Virus record (IMG/VR): IMGVR_UViG_3300030106_002678
Location: 1-31,790 of that record
Source: a virus
DNA: 31,790 nt
Strand: one strand, 5' to 3'
Part shown: piece after piece, positions 13,466 through 22,511 of the stretch
Layout: each line of letters starts with the position of its first letter
Position numbering within the stretch: position 1 is the first letter of the stretch
Translations under genes and position numbers: made by a program
Notes under the pieces: generated by a model
Seen by the model: the letters and a program-made list of their open reading frames with translations, nothing else
Told to the model about the DNA's origin: nothing
Databases searched by the model: none

Positions 13466-15072
13466 TTCTTCTTACTCTTTGGATGTCCTTTTGGTAACAA
13501 ATCAAAATCGCCTGTGTATTTAGGGTTTTGTGGTCTGCCGTTTCTTACTAAATATAAGTATGCATTTACTCGAGCCTGCGCCCAAGCAGTAGGCGATTGT
13601 ATTCTAGGACTATGTGATACATTGAATGCACCCAATCCTCTTTGGAATACTGCCTTAAGTTGTCCGATTGTTACACCATACCCTAACTTGTCTTTGTATC
13701 TTTTGTTAAAGTCATCCGATTTTTTTTGCAGTGCAGCCTCATCTTTCTTGCTTACCTTTGCACCTCTACTTGTTGAAGCATCTCCCTTTGCCGTTCCTTT
13801 GCCTTTTGGTCTTGGATTCGGTGTGTCTGACTTTGGTGCTTTTGGACTTTTTCTAATGCCTCCTCTTTCGCCAATCTCTGCCATCTTTACGCACTTGTGT
13901 TTTTGATAATCTTTTCTATATCCTTCTGGGCATTTGTATTTTTGAAATTCCTCTGCTGTTAGTGCGTGTTGTTTGCAGGGCATATACCAAGTCATATTCT
14001 CAAACTCGTGTTCGTGTATGCCATCACAACCAATATCTTTGGCAATCTTTTCTGCCATCTCTTTGGATGCATAAGCAAGCCTGTCCATAATAATCGCAAA
14101 ATCATCATTGACCTTTTGACTATATAAATCTAGTTTGCCTAACTCTTTTAATTTTTTCTCTGCATATCTTTTACCTGCAAGACCACCCCACAATAAATAT
14201 GAGATTGTACCACAGGCTTCTTTGTCCTCTGGTTTGTAATATTCCTCTGCTCTTGACAAAAAAGAATACATACGAGATACTGTCTGTTCGCTAATTGCTT
14301 TGCCTTGTGCTAATTGTTGTGCTCTAATTTTTCCAACATCAGTTGCACATTTGTTGTTTACTTTTTTATTTAAGTCAATACCTCTTTTTGCATTGTTCTT
14401 TACTGCATCTGGATAATCACTAAAACTTTCAAATATTAATCTTTTACCTGCTTTGTATCTTTTGTCATTTCTAATAATGCCTTTGACTTGTGATAGTAAT
14501 TCTTCTGCTTCCTCTTCCTCAATCTTTGCTAAGTCGTTTATGGTTTGGTCTTTTGGTCTCTCTGCTTTGTCTGCAAAATAACCCTCTATTGAGAATCCTT
14601 TTACTTTGCCTGTTTTTACAAACTCTTCCCAAATCTTATCGTTGTTTACTTTGACCGCTCCTACCCAAGTACCTACTGGATATTCAAGACCGTATAATGC
14701 AGTCTTATCTTTTTTTGAATCTTCTACAATCCAACTCTCTACCAAAGAAAGACCTTTGATTGTATGTTGGTGTTCTAATGTAGAATTATTTTGATTGCCT
14801 TTTTGTAAATATATTTGTGATGCTTTTCTAACAGTTTCTCTTGAGAAATAAATATAGTATTCTTCATCTTTATTTTTTCTGTAGATGGGTTTGTTCGGTA
14901 CAAGTAAAGCACCTAATAATATCTTCTTTTCTTTATCTACTTCTTTGAGTGTGAGTATCTCTCCTTTGAGTGCAATAAAATCCTCCTCGATTGCAGGATT
15001 CTCTACTATACTTATTGCTTCGATACCTGTTAAATCTTCGTTTTCATCTAGGATTAATTCAACTATCTTCAT
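13462..15072 (-). CDS. Prohead protease (XkdF-type) with two extra domains
   Basis: A 536-aa multidomain protein. Residues about 50-170 resemble the XkdF/S78-like prohead protease: LLGALLVPNKPIYRK, EHQHTIKG (candidate H101 or H103) and GFSIEGYF with S161 as likely nucleophile. Residues about 218-315 (DYPDAVKNNAKRGIDLNKK, SRMYSFLSRAEEYY, YLLWGG) form a separate domain commonly fused in Bacteroidota phages, of unknown role. After a Cys-bearing hinge comes a basic linker and a C-terminal domain (about 450-536: GVTIGQLKAVFQRGLGAFNVSHSP, WAQARVNAYLY) resembling DUF5824. The extra domains may be packaged with or act in the head. An A-type promoter ends 3 nt before its ATG. Confidence 0.65.
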   Translation of the reverse strand: MKIVELILDENEDLTGIEAISIVENPAIEEDFIALKGEILTLKEVDKEKKILLGALLVPNKPIYRKNKDEEYYIYFSRETVRKASQIYLQKGNQNNSTLEHQHTIKGLSLVESWIVEDSKKDKTALYGLEYPVGTWVGAVKVNNDKIWEEFVKTGKVKGFSIEGYFADKAERPKDQTINDLAKIEEEEAEELLSQVKGIIRNDKRYKAGKRLIFESFSDYPDAVKNNAKRGIDLNKKVNNKCATDVGKIRAQQLAQGKAISEQTVSRMYSFLSRAEEYYKPEDKEACGTISYLLWGGLAGKRYAEKKLKELGKLDLYSQKVNDDFAIIMDRLAYASKEMAEKIAKDIGCDGIHEHEFENMTWYMPCKQHALTAEEFQKYKCPEGYRKDYQKHKCVKMAEIGERGGIRKSPKAPKSDTPNPRPKGKGTAKGDASTSRGAKVSKKDEAALQKKSDDFNKRYKDKLGYGVTIGQLKAVFQRGLGAFNVSHSPRIQSPTAWAQARVNAYLYLVRNGRPQNPKYTGDFDLLPKGHPKSKKK

Positions 15073-15075
15073 AAT

Positions 15076-15103
15076 TATATATCGTTATAATTAATCGTTT
15101 TTG
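15076..15103 (-). promoter_or_regulatory. A-type phage promoter 3
   Basis: Minus strand: CAAAA (15103-15099), 14 bp, CGATATATA (15084-15076), ATT, ATG at 15072. The -35-like part lies right after the tape measure stop codon, so the promoter fills the whole 32-bp gap. Confidence 0.7.
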
Positions 15104-15104
15104 T

Positions 15105-16976
15105 CTATCCCAAAGAACTTTCTTGTATAATGTTTCTGTCTAAACTTTGTGCCGTTGATACATCGCCTGCAACTACAAACGCTTTTACAGGTTTTTGTGT
15201 TTGCTGACCTATAGCATCTGCAAGTTGTGTTTGCGGGTCTGATCCGACTATATTAAATGATGGTGCTTGGGGAGTTGGTGTTGCTACACCACCACCTGTA
15301 CCTGCACCTAATAACGCAGGTGGTTGAGGTGTTTTGGTTGATGTAATCTTTTTGACATTTGCCAGACCTGCAGCTATAATTCCTGCTGCTGCTATTCCAC
15401 CAAATATACCACCTTGTGCTATTGCTTTGTTTGCACCTGCGTAAGTATCTTGTATTGCTTGTGCAACTGCTACTGCCTTACCAAAACCACTACTTTGACC
15501 TACAAGTTGAGCAATGCCACCTAAACCTACTAATGTAAGTTCAACCTTTTTCTCTGTAGTCATTTTATCATCTTTAATCTCCTCATCATTTGATTCTTTA
15601 TTTAAAGATGTGATTTTATTATTTTTGGCTTCTTCAAGTTTTGTAATATCTAAACCATTCTTTTTAGCAAGTGCAATTAAGTTATCATAGTGTGCAGTTA
15701 CCTTTTCAATTTCTAATGCTCTCTTTTCATCCTCGCTTACTGCTTCTGCATCCCTGATTTGTTTTTTAAGTTCTGCAAGTTGTTTCTCTGCTGCTAGTTT
15801 TGCATCAGTTGCTTCTTTATCCTTTGCTGCTTTTTCATCATCTATTCTTTTCTGTTCTGCATCTGCTTCTGCTTGTATTCTTTTTCTTTCTGATTCTGCT
15901 TCTCGTAAGTTTGTTGTTATTTCAGCAGTCAATGTTTTTTGTCTTTTTAATCTTTGTGCTTCAAGTTCAATCAATCTTGCTTCTAGTCGTGCTTGTTCAT
16001 CTAAATCTGCTTTTGATGATTCACTCAATTCATTCTCTGCTTTTTTTGTTTCAAACCTTATTCTTGCTGCTTCTATTTCTTTTAACGTTATTTCTTCTTC
16101 AATCCTACCTGCTTCTTTAAGTGCTGCAATTCTATCAGCAATACTTACATTTTCTTTATCTGCTGCTTTCTCTCTTAACTCATTGAATTTTCTTGTTGCC
16201 TCTGCTCTTTCTGTGATTAATTTTCTTTCTAATAAATCTGCTTCTGCTCTCCTGTCTGCTAGTTCCCCTGCTATTGCAATCTCTTTTCTTGTTTCTTCTC
16301 CAAAGTTTTTTATACCGTCTGTAACATCAGAAAGTGCTTTACCTGCTTCTTTAAAGTTTCCTGTAAAGACATTGATAATCACATTACCTAAATCTCCTAA
16401 AATGTCCGTGACATTGCCCACAACGACACCTATTTGTGTCATCAACTTTCTAAATTTGTTTTGACCTGATTCTGAATTTGTAAAAGCAGTTGCGACTGAT
16501 GTTATTGCTATGACCAATGCACCTATACCAGTTCCTATAATAGCAACTCTTAGTAGTTTGAATCCCTGCGTTGCTTTTCCAATACTCCCTGTAAGTCCTG
16601 TAACCCCTGAAATGAGTCCGCCTGTTTGTCTGTCAAGTATTCCAATAACACCTGAATAATCAGCAGTTTGCTTTGTAGAGTTTTGTATTATTTTGTTTTG
16701 TTGTCTCCTCTCTTTGTTTATTGTCTTAATAGAGTTTTTTTCTTTTTCGATTTTGTTTTTTGTTTGTTCTATTTGTTTGTTAAGTTTTATTCTGGAATTT
16801 ATTGCTTTGTCAGATTTGCCAGCTGAGTTATCCATCTCTTTATTAAGTTCAGTTAATTCCTGCTCTAAATCTTTTATCAAATCTTCGGAAGCACTTAAAG
16901 ACTTGTTTAATTCTTCTATGTTTTTCTTTGCTTGTGCTGCAGTTATTTTAACATTTACTACTACTTCTTTTGCCAT
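15105..16976 (-). CDS. Tail tape measure protein
   Basis: A 623-aa protein: long N-terminal coiled coil (about 10-105), a hydrophobic segment LLRVAIIGTGIGALVIAITSVATAF (about 143-167), a second long charged coiled coil (about 225-450) and a Gly/Ala/Pro-rich C-terminus. This is the standard layout of a tape measure, which sets tail length and is delivered with the DNA. At about 0.15 nm per residue it suggests a tail near 95 nm. Its start overlaps a 48-aa gene by 16 nt. Confidence 0.8.
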   Translation of the reverse strand: MAKEVVVNVKITAAQAKKNIEELNKSLSASEDLIKDLEQELTELNKEMDNSAGKSDKAINSRIKLNKQIEQTKNKIEKEKNSIKTINKERRQQNKIIQNSTKQTADYSGVIGILDRQTGGLISGVTGLTGSIGKATQGFKLLRVAIIGTGIGALVIAITSVATAFTNSESGQNKFRKLMTQIGVVVGNVTDILGDLGNVIINVFTGNFKEAGKALSDVTDGIKNFGEETRKEIAIAGELADRRAEADLLERKLITERAEATRKFNELREKAADKENVSIADRIAALKEAGRIEEEITLKEIEAARIRFETKKAENELSESSKADLDEQARLEARLIELEAQRLKRQKTLTAEITTNLREAESERKRIQAEADAEQKRIDDEKAAKDKEATDAKLAAEKQLAELKKQIRDAEAVSEDEKRALEIEKVTAHYDNLIALAKKNGLDITKLEEAKNNKITSLNKESNDEEIKDDKMTTEKKVELTLVGLGGIAQLVGQSSGFGKAVAVAQAIQDTYAGANKAIAQGGIFGGIAAAGIIAAGLANVKKITSTKTPQPPALLGAGTGGGVATPTPQAPSFNIVGSDPQTQLADAIGQQTQKPVKAFVVAGDVSTAQSLDRNIIQESSLG

Positions 16977-17107
16977 TTTATTTCATTTTTTATTTGTTTC
17001 AAACTTTTCTTAAAAGTTCTTGGTAATTCATACTTGCCCTGTGCAATCCTGATATTTTCAGTTTCTCCATTTGCATATTCCAATAATTCTAATATTCCCT
17101 GTATCAT
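16961..17107 (-). CDS. Small tail-module protein overlapping tape measure start
   Basis: A 48-aa frame, MIQGILELLEYANGETENIR... ending KWQKK. It starts in a TAATG overlap with the stop of the large tail protein and runs 16 nt into the tape measure gene. Both couplings, and the sensible amphipathic composition, suggest that it is translated. Function unknown. Confidence 0.5.
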   Translation of the reverse strand: MIQGILELLEYANGETENIRIAQGKYELPRTFKKSLKQIKNEIKWQKK

Positions 17108-19665
17108 TATGATATTGTATTTACTTTGGTTAACAATTCTAAACTACTTTTACCTGTCTGTAAATTTGTTGTGATTTTGTTTATATAAAACTCACTATTG
17201 CCAACTACTATTGTATCACTCAATTTGTATCTCAATAAAAACTTTTGTGGCAATATCGCGTTGACTTTTACTAGTCTCCTATTGTAACTAAATACATCCC
17301 TAATATACTTGCTATAGAAATTTAAAAACAGCGTATTGTTGTCCTCAACTGTTGGTACAAAAGGATTTATTTCTGTACTATAATTTAACGTATTTCCTGT
17401 TGAGACAGTTGTGAATGTTGTCGTAACATTTGATTCATTTGATACTGTAGATGTTCTCAACAAACTGCCTGTTACTAATGGATTAACTGTTGTCGAACTG
17501 TTTGGATTTACAGATACTGTTGCGGTCGCAAAAGTAGTTGGTACAACATATTCAAAACTTACTGCACTTGATTCTCCAGAACTTACTGCAATCACAACAC
17601 TTTGAGTGCCGACTCTGAAATTACTTGCTCTATTATATTGTGTAATACTTAACGGTGTTCCTGCACCTCCCCCATCTTGCATTTGTATTGCTGTGCCTGT
17701 GGTGTTTGCTCTAAAAAACATAAGAGGTTTGTTTATCACAGGTGCTTGATTGTCATCTACAAAATATCCAAATCCTATAGTTGTAGGATCATTGTTGTTG
17801 CCGTCTGTTAGTTTTTCAAAAAACATTTTTTCAAAAGGTAGTTGTACTCTGTAATCTTGTCCTCTGTTTAATCTTGGGTCTCTACCACTACCTGATGTTG
17901 AACTTGCTTTGACACTTCCTAATTGTCTATTATGTAATTTTTCAAAAAAGAATGCACCAAATGTTTTTGGGTCAGCAAACTTAAATTGTATATCGTTAAA
18001 TGGTACACTAAAATTACTTTCACCCTCGCTTGTATCTACAAACTCTGTGATGTCTCTGCTTGTGCCACCTGCATAAAAACTATCTAAGGTTTTTACAACT
18101 ACTTTACCAAAATCATCACTGCTTGGGTCATCCTCAATAAATGCAGTCAGATTGAACATTTTAAATATACCTGTAAGGAATTCTAATATGCCAATGTCTG
18201 GAATATTGTCTTGGACATTAATTGTCTCAACCAAACTATCTGGCTCCACAATACCTGCTGTGATTGTTGCAGAAAAATCTTCACTTGATTCATCTGATTC
18301 TGATACTCTAACAAACTGTAAAGAGTATGTAAGATTCAAACTTGTTTCTGTTGTTTCAATGACAAATTGTATGTTTTGTTGTTCAAAACTACCATTAAAA
18401 CCCTGTTCAAATAATTTACTAAGTGTGACACTTCCAGTTTGTGTATAAGGTTGCTCTGCTACTATTTCTCCTGTATCTGCTTTCCTTAATTTTGCAGTGA
18501 ACTTTTTGCTTGATGTTGCAGGTGTTATAGTCCATATAATCTGCATAGTTTCTTGTTGTATCAAACTGTTTAGTCCTGTACCTACAACAAATCTAAATAC
18601 ACCACCATCAAAAACAGGTACAAAATCAAACTGACCATCACTAAAAAAATCTGTCGTGTCTCCTGTAAAACTTTGAATCTTGTTTATGATTATTTTATTT
18701 ACATCAGTCTCATTGCTTTCTGTTACCCCAATGGCTCCTTTGTTTCTATGCAACCACATATACAAATCTGCAAACAATCCTGTTTCTTGAAAAAAGTCAT
18801 CACTGAATTGTAACTGTATAAATGGGTCCTGTTCTATAACTCTTATAATATCTATTACTCTCAATGCAGGTTTTAGGTCTGTAAATACAAAACCTTTTGT
18901 GCTTCCTAATCTTCCAGTGCTATCAGATTGGCTAGGACTTGATGTATCATAATATAAGTTTCTCGTTGTGCTAGACCTCTCTTGAGTTGTCAATACACCA
19001 CTTGCACCACTATTATAAATAAATCTTTGTGTGTGTGATATTATTGGATATATAACGTGAGCAGTTGTGGCACTTACACTTGTAACGAATGTTTGTACTC
19101 CCTGTCTGACATTTGCCACATCATAAGCGTGGTCAAACTGTGTAAAGTCCAAACTAGACAATGTTTTGTCTTTTAATCTGTCTTTAAGTGTGACTGTTTC
19201 CCCAAAGAATGTAATGTTGTAACTATCAGGCTGATTGTTTTTTAATTTTACACCATTGAGGACTATGTAACCGCTTTTGAATCTTTTGTAGTTGAGTTCT
19301 AGTATTGCTCTTAGTTTTGTGTTTGCATTAAATATAGAATCTGCAACCCTATCCTCTACAATGTCTGACCTGTAATAATGTCTGAACAATAAATTGTTTT
19401 TACTACTTGCAGGTAAACTAAATGATTTACTAAAATCTGTAAATATTTTTTCTATGTCTCTAATGTCTTGTATTGTTTGTGTAAGACTGATCTGTTCATC
19501 TTCAAATAAATCAAGTCTTTGGTAATCAATGTCTGTGATTAATGATATCTCATTCCATTTTCTAAAAGCATTCTCCCAATTTATATTGGTTGTATTCCAC
19601 AAATCCGGATCAGGCTGCGGATTGTCTATTACTATGTCTGGTATTAATAGACTTACTTCATTCAT
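17107..19665 (-). CDS. Large distal tail / baseplate protein
   Basis: An 852-aa protein, the largest in the genome. Residues about 45-180 (TQTIQDIRDIEKIFTDFSKSFSLPAS...) and the segment FSDDFFQETGLFADLYMWLHRNKG (about 288-311) are typical of the big tail-tip proteins of Bacteroidota phages. The remainder is beta-rich with Thr/Ser-rich strands. It probably forms the tail tip or baseplate hub that contacts the host. It has no recognisable peptidase or hydrolase motif. It is coupled to both neighbours (preceding stop at its start; TAATG at its end). Confidence 0.65.
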   Translation of the reverse strand: MNEVSLLIPDIVIDNPQPDPDLWNTTNINWENAFRKWNEISLITDIDYQRLDLFEDEQISLTQTIQDIRDIEKIFTDFSKSFSLPASSKNNLLFRHYYRSDIVEDRVADSIFNANTKLRAILELNYKRFKSGYIVLNGVKLKNNQPDSYNITFFGETVTLKDRLKDKTLSSLDFTQFDHAYDVANVRQGVQTFVTSVSATTAHVIYPIISHTQRFIYNSGASGVLTTQERSSTTRNLYYDTSSPSQSDSTGRLGSTKGFVFTDLKPALRVIDIIRVIEQDPFIQLQFSDDFFQETGLFADLYMWLHRNKGAIGVTESNETDVNKIIINKIQSFTGDTTDFFSDGQFDFVPVFDGGVFRFVVGTGLNSLIQQETMQIIWTITPATSSKKFTAKLRKADTGEIVAEQPYTQTGSVTLSKLFEQGFNGSFEQQNIQFVIETTETSLNLTYSLQFVRVSESDESSEDFSATITAGIVEPDSLVETINVQDNIPDIGILEFLTGIFKMFNLTAFIEDDPSSDDFGKVVVKTLDSFYAGGTSRDITEFVDTSEGESNFSVPFNDIQFKFADPKTFGAFFFEKLHNRQLGSVKASSTSGSGRDPRLNRGQDYRVQLPFEKMFFEKLTDGNNNDPTTIGFGYFVDDNQAPVINKPLMFFRANTTGTAIQMQDGGGAGTPLSITQYNRASNFRVGTQSVVIAVSSGESSAVSFEYVVPTTFATATVSVNPNSSTTVNPLVTGSLLRTSTVSNESNVTTTFTTVSTGNTLNYSTEINPFVPTVEDNNTLFLNFYSKYIRDVFSYNRRLVKVNAILPQKFLLRYKLSDTIVVGNSEFYINKITTNLQTGKSSLELLTKVNTIS

Positions 19666-20789
19666 TATCTTATTGTATTTATCTTATCAAAAGCATATTT
19701 GAACGTCATTGTATAGTTTGCAACTCTATCGTTTATAGATGTCTTAAATGTTACATTTTGGTCTTGTGGAATCACAGGCAAATATTGACTATTTTGAAAT
19801 ATCCAACATCTTTTGCTTGTAAGTATTTGTTCAATCACTTGATTGTAACTATCATCAACATATCCTGTGTTTAGTATGATTGTTTCTCTACTATTTATGT
19901 TTCTGTTTCTATACTGATGATTGTTAACAGAATATGTTGCACCAGTCGTTAATGTAGAGCTTTTGAATTCATCTTTTTGAACACTGACACTTTCTATAGA
20001 TTTTAAGAAAAAGTTTACCTTTTGTAAAGCGCCTGATTTGTTCACAAATACTATTGGTAAGTTTGTAAATTTTTCACAATCTTGTTCCTCTATTTCTATT
20101 GTTTCTGTTGAGCCTCCTGTAACTATATCTACACTTGTAAGTGTTGCAGTTGTACTGGTTGCGTATGCTATCGCATTATTTGAATTATCAACACCTGTTG
20201 CTACTGTCACACTTGACACGGTCGAACTACCATTTTTAAAGTTTACAGTAGTCGCTCCTGTCAATGTATCGCTTCCAGAATTTACACTTAAGTTTGCAAG
20301 AACAGGAATGTACAACACCTCTTGATTTTCTCTAAATATCTTTGTGTTGCTCATCAACTTTGTTACACTGCCTTTATGTCTTGTAAGTGTTTGTGTTGTA
20401 TTGCTATTGGACGTGCTTGTTATATCAAATCCCTCTTCAAAATATCCAACTCCATCAAAAGCCAAATAAATAGAACTTATTGCACTTAAACTTGTGCCTG
20501 ATGAATTTTTAGGTGTTGCCGTTGTTTGTACCCAGACATTTACACCATTACTACCAAACGTACCACTAAAACTATATGCTATGTAATCTTTTATCAGTTC
20601 TCCAATCTCAAATATAACATAGTTGTTATTTGCAACTTCGTTCTTGACAAGTTCATAGGTGCTTGATGGGCTTGCTTGAAACGCACCGCTATATATTGCG
20701 ATTGTTAAATTACAACTTGCCATATCATCAGTTGAGTTTGCTATTTTTAAATAGACAGGACTGTTTATATTTATTTTTTCTATTGCCAT
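19665..20789 (-). CDS. Distal tail (Dit-like) protein
   Basis: A 374-aa beta-rich protein. N-terminal INSPVYLKIANS and the C-terminal half with CEKFTNLPIVFVNKSGALQK, CWIFQNSQYLPVIPQDQNVTFKTSINDRVANYTMTFKYAFDK follow a pattern of flavobacterial tail proteins encoded beside the tail-tip protein. A Ser/Thr-rich middle (about 160-235) may be a surface-exposed insertion. Likely a tail-tip ring or adhesin platform. Start by TAATG overlap with the tail completion gene. Confidence 0.55.
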   Translation of the reverse strand: MAIEKININSPVYLKIANSTDDMASCNLTIAIYSGAFQASPSSTYELVKNEVANNNYVIFEIGELIKDYIAYSFSGTFGSNGVNVWVQTTATPKNSSGTSLSAISSIYLAFDGVGYFEEGFDITSTSNSNTTQTLTRHKGSVTKLMSNTKIFRENQEVLYIPVLANLSVNSGSDTLTGATTVNFKNGSSTVSSVTVATGVDNSNNAIAYATSTTATLTSVDIVTGGSTETIEIEEQDCEKFTNLPIVFVNKSGALQKVNFFLKSIESVSVQKDEFKSSTLTTGATYSVNNHQYRNRNINSRETIILNTGYVDDSYNQVIEQILTSKRCWIFQNSQYLPVIPQDQNVTFKTSINDRVANYTMTFKYAFDKINTIR

Positions 20790-21274
20790 TATAATTCTTT
20801 TTCAAAGTCGTTTACAAATGATGCTATCAATTCTGGAGGTAAGGTTTCAAATCTTTTCTCAAAAGGTTTTGTAAAAAACAAACTAGGTTTTATGCCCTGT
20901 TCAAATATTGATTTTGCAATTACATAATTCAATCCTTTTCTCTTTGCAAACTGACCGCCCTGTTGTCTTGGTGCTATACCTTTTCTTACAGTCCACTTAT
21001 CAAAAGCAGAACTAGGAGGTCTTTTGTTTGTGTATTTAAAAGGAGTGTCATATTTTTTCTTTGTACCACTAACTCCTTGGTCTTGATAACTTCCATATTC
21101 CTCCATTATGAACTCTAATATAAAACCTGAACTGTCATACACAATATCATAATCTAAGGATTCGTAAAGTTTTTTACTTACATTTTTATTGCCTCTTGTG
21201 AGATTACTTCTAGATTCCTTAATTACATATTTTGCAAAATCATTCAATACTTTTTTAGTGTCTTGTAATTCCAT
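20789..21274 (-). CDS. Tail completion / neck protein
   Basis: A 161-aa basic protein. The motif YQDQGVSGTKKKYDTPFKY followed by PPSSAFDKWTVRKGIAPR is common to Bacteroidota phage proteins in the gp10-like position, involved in joining head and tail. An in-frame ATG at 21325 would add 17 residues, but the ATG at 21274 forms a TAATG overlap with the preceding stop and gives the better start (MELQDTKKVL). Confidence 0.55.
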   Translation of the reverse strand: MELQDTKKVLNDFAKYVIKESRSNLTRGNKNVSKKLYESLDYDIVYDSSGFILEFIMEEYGSYQDQGVSGTKKKYDTPFKYTNKRPPSSAFDKWTVRKGIAPRQQGGQFAKRKGLNYVIAKSIFEQGIKPSLFFTKPFEKRFETLPPELIASFVNDFEKEL

Positions 21275-21744
21275 TAGCAAATACTTATATCGTTTTCTAT
21301 TAATATATCCATAGTACAAGCCCAACCACCTAACCTGTTTTCAAACCTTTCATAAAATGGCTCACATACAGGGTCGCCAGATAATTGATATTTAGATGTA
21401 TATAAAGAGCCTCTTCGTAGTAAATGGATAATCTTATTCAACACTGCAAGTTGCGTATTCAACACATCCTGTTCATTGTCGTTTCCTACAAAAATATCTG
21501 CTGTTTCATCTTTGTATTCATTGACAACATCCATAGCCATTATTGTAATATTAAATACAAGCGCTTGCTCTTGTGCTGTAACTGTATTTACGATAATGTG
21601 AGCAAGAGGAAATATGGTCTGTTTAGATAAATCTATTTCTGTAATATCCCCTGTTGTTACCGTGTTTACGTTCGGATCAGTTAGCAAATTTGTTTTGATT
21701 GTATCTGTCAGTTGGTAAAATCCTCTTATTCCCTGATTACTCAT
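21274..21744 (-). CDS. Tail terminator-like protein
   Basis: A 156-aa protein. The head GFYQLTDTIKTNLLTDPNVNTVTTGDITEIDLSKQ and the end FENRLGGWACTMDILIEN follow a conserved small protein between tail chaperone and tail completion genes of Bacteroidota siphoviruses. Size and position fit a tail terminator, the ring that caps the tail tube. Its ATG overlaps the stop of the -1-frame chaperone product (ATGA). Confidence 0.5.
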   Translation of the reverse strand: MSNQGIRGFYQLTDTIKTNLLTDPNVNTVTTGDITEIDLSKQTIFPLAHIIVNTVTAQEQALVFNITIMAMDVVNEYKDETADIFVGNDNEQDVLNTQLAVLNKIIHLLRRGSLYTSKYQLSGDPVCEPFYERFENRLGGWACTMDILIENDISIC

Positions 21745-22477
21745 TTATATTTCTTTTTTAATTCTCTTGCTTCTATTTCGTTTTTCTCTTTCATAAAGGA
21801 TAACATTAATAAACATTTGTGCAAACCTAATTTAGTGATATCTTCAACTCTTGTAACATCGTATTGACAGAGGTAGTAAATTTGTCCAATCCACCCATAT
21901 TTTCCATTAAAACTTCCAACTGCCGAGAGGGTATCTGTTTCTTGTCCTGAAAATAAGACATCATAACTTGTGATAACTCTATCCCTAAACGATAAAAAAA
22001 AAGCATACTACCAAAAACGACATCTAAGGGCATATCTTTCATCTGCTCTTGTCCTAACCCATCATACTCCTCAATCGTGTATTTAGAGCCAAAAGAGGCA
22101 TCAATAGGGCGATATAAGACAGCCATTGCTTTGTGCATATTATCCCAGCTTGAAATGTAAGTATCTAAATCCACATATTCTCCCAAACTCATATCATCAA
22201 GATTTGGGATAAATCCATACTCAATGCCGTTCATCATAAATCTGTTTTTGAGTTTTGGTTGCTTGTTAAACAAACCAACAAGTATGCTTGTTACTTTTGT
22301 GACATCTCTCAGCTTCATTCTAAAAGATTCTTTATTTGGTATTCCACAAAATATCTCAATCATTTTAGTTGCCAGAAAATTCTCATCTTTATTATCTTCT
22401 TGAATCTTGTGATATTTTTGATATTGCGATAATCTTATTTCTGAAAGTTCTGTAGGAACAGTTAATTTAATCTTCAT
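21741..22477 (-). CDS. Tail assembly chaperone, -1 frameshift (G-T) product
   Basis: A second frame, offset by -1, is open from a TAG just upstream of the T9 run (22002-21994) to a TGA at 21741. It has no ATG, GTG or TTG start before late in the frame, yet encodes protein-like sequence (SGQETDTLSAV, KYGWIGQIYYLCQYD, FMKEKNEIEARELKKK). Slipping at T_TTT_TTT (22001-21995) would join 161 residues of the 0 frame to 84 residues, 245 aa in all. This is the G/G-T arrangement of tail chaperones, which keep the tape measure soluble and recruit tube subunits. The stop overlaps the next start as ATGA. Confidence 0.8.
21827..22477 (-). CDS. Tail assembly chaperone, 0-frame (G) product
   Basis: A 216-aa protein starting MKIKLTVPTELSEIRLSQYQ, with DMSLGEYVDLDTYI and MAVLYRPID motifs shared with Bacteroidota phage proteins at this position. 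The frame is open up to 22549, but the ATG at 22477 is taken because an A-type promoter ends 3 nt before it and homolog-like sequence begins there. The last 55 residues are encoded in parallel with the -1 frame. Placement between terminase and tail completion genes, well ahead of the tape measure, differs from lambda but is usual in this phage group. Confidence 0.65.
   Translation of the reverse strand: MKIKLTVPTELSEIRLSQYQKYHKIQEDNKDENFLATKMIEIFCGIPNKESFRMKLRDVTKVTSILVGLFNKQPKLKNRFMMNGIEYGFIPNLDDMSLGEYVDLDTYISSWDNMHKAMAVLYRPIDASFGSKYTIEEYDGLGQEQMKDMPLDVVFGSMLFFYRLGIELSQVMMSYFQDKKQIPSRQLEVLMENMGGLDKFTTSVNTMLQELKISLN
21995..22001 (-). promoter_or_regulatory. Slippery heptamer T_TTT_TTT for -1 frameshift
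   Basis: A run of nine T on the coding strand (22002-21994), read ATG CTT TTT TTT TAT in the 0 frame. The perfect heptamer T TTT TTT lets both tRNAs re-pair after a -1 slip. The -1 frame opens 4 codons upstream, right after a TAG, so the shift must occur near here. Confidence 0.75.
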
Positions 22478-22480
22478 ATA

Positions 22481-22509
22481 TATATATCGAAATTCAAGAT
22501 TGATTTTTG
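22481..22509 (-). promoter_or_regulatory. A-type phage promoter 4
   Basis: Minus strand: CAAAA (22509-22505), 15 bp, CGATATATA (22489-22481), TAT, ATG at 22477. It starts 2 bp after the T-tract of the terminator at 22512-22541, so it restarts late transcription after island 1. Confidence 0.7.
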
Positions 22510-22511
22510 AC

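Noticed and set aside
15800-16120. 106-aa Leu/Phe-rich plus-strand frame
   Set aside because: Antisense of the Glu/Lys-rich coiled coil of the tape measure; a familiar artefact.
21280-21290. CGATATAAG as a sixth A-type promoter
   Set aside because: Lies inside coding sequence, lacks the last bases of the motif and has no CAAAA at the right distance.
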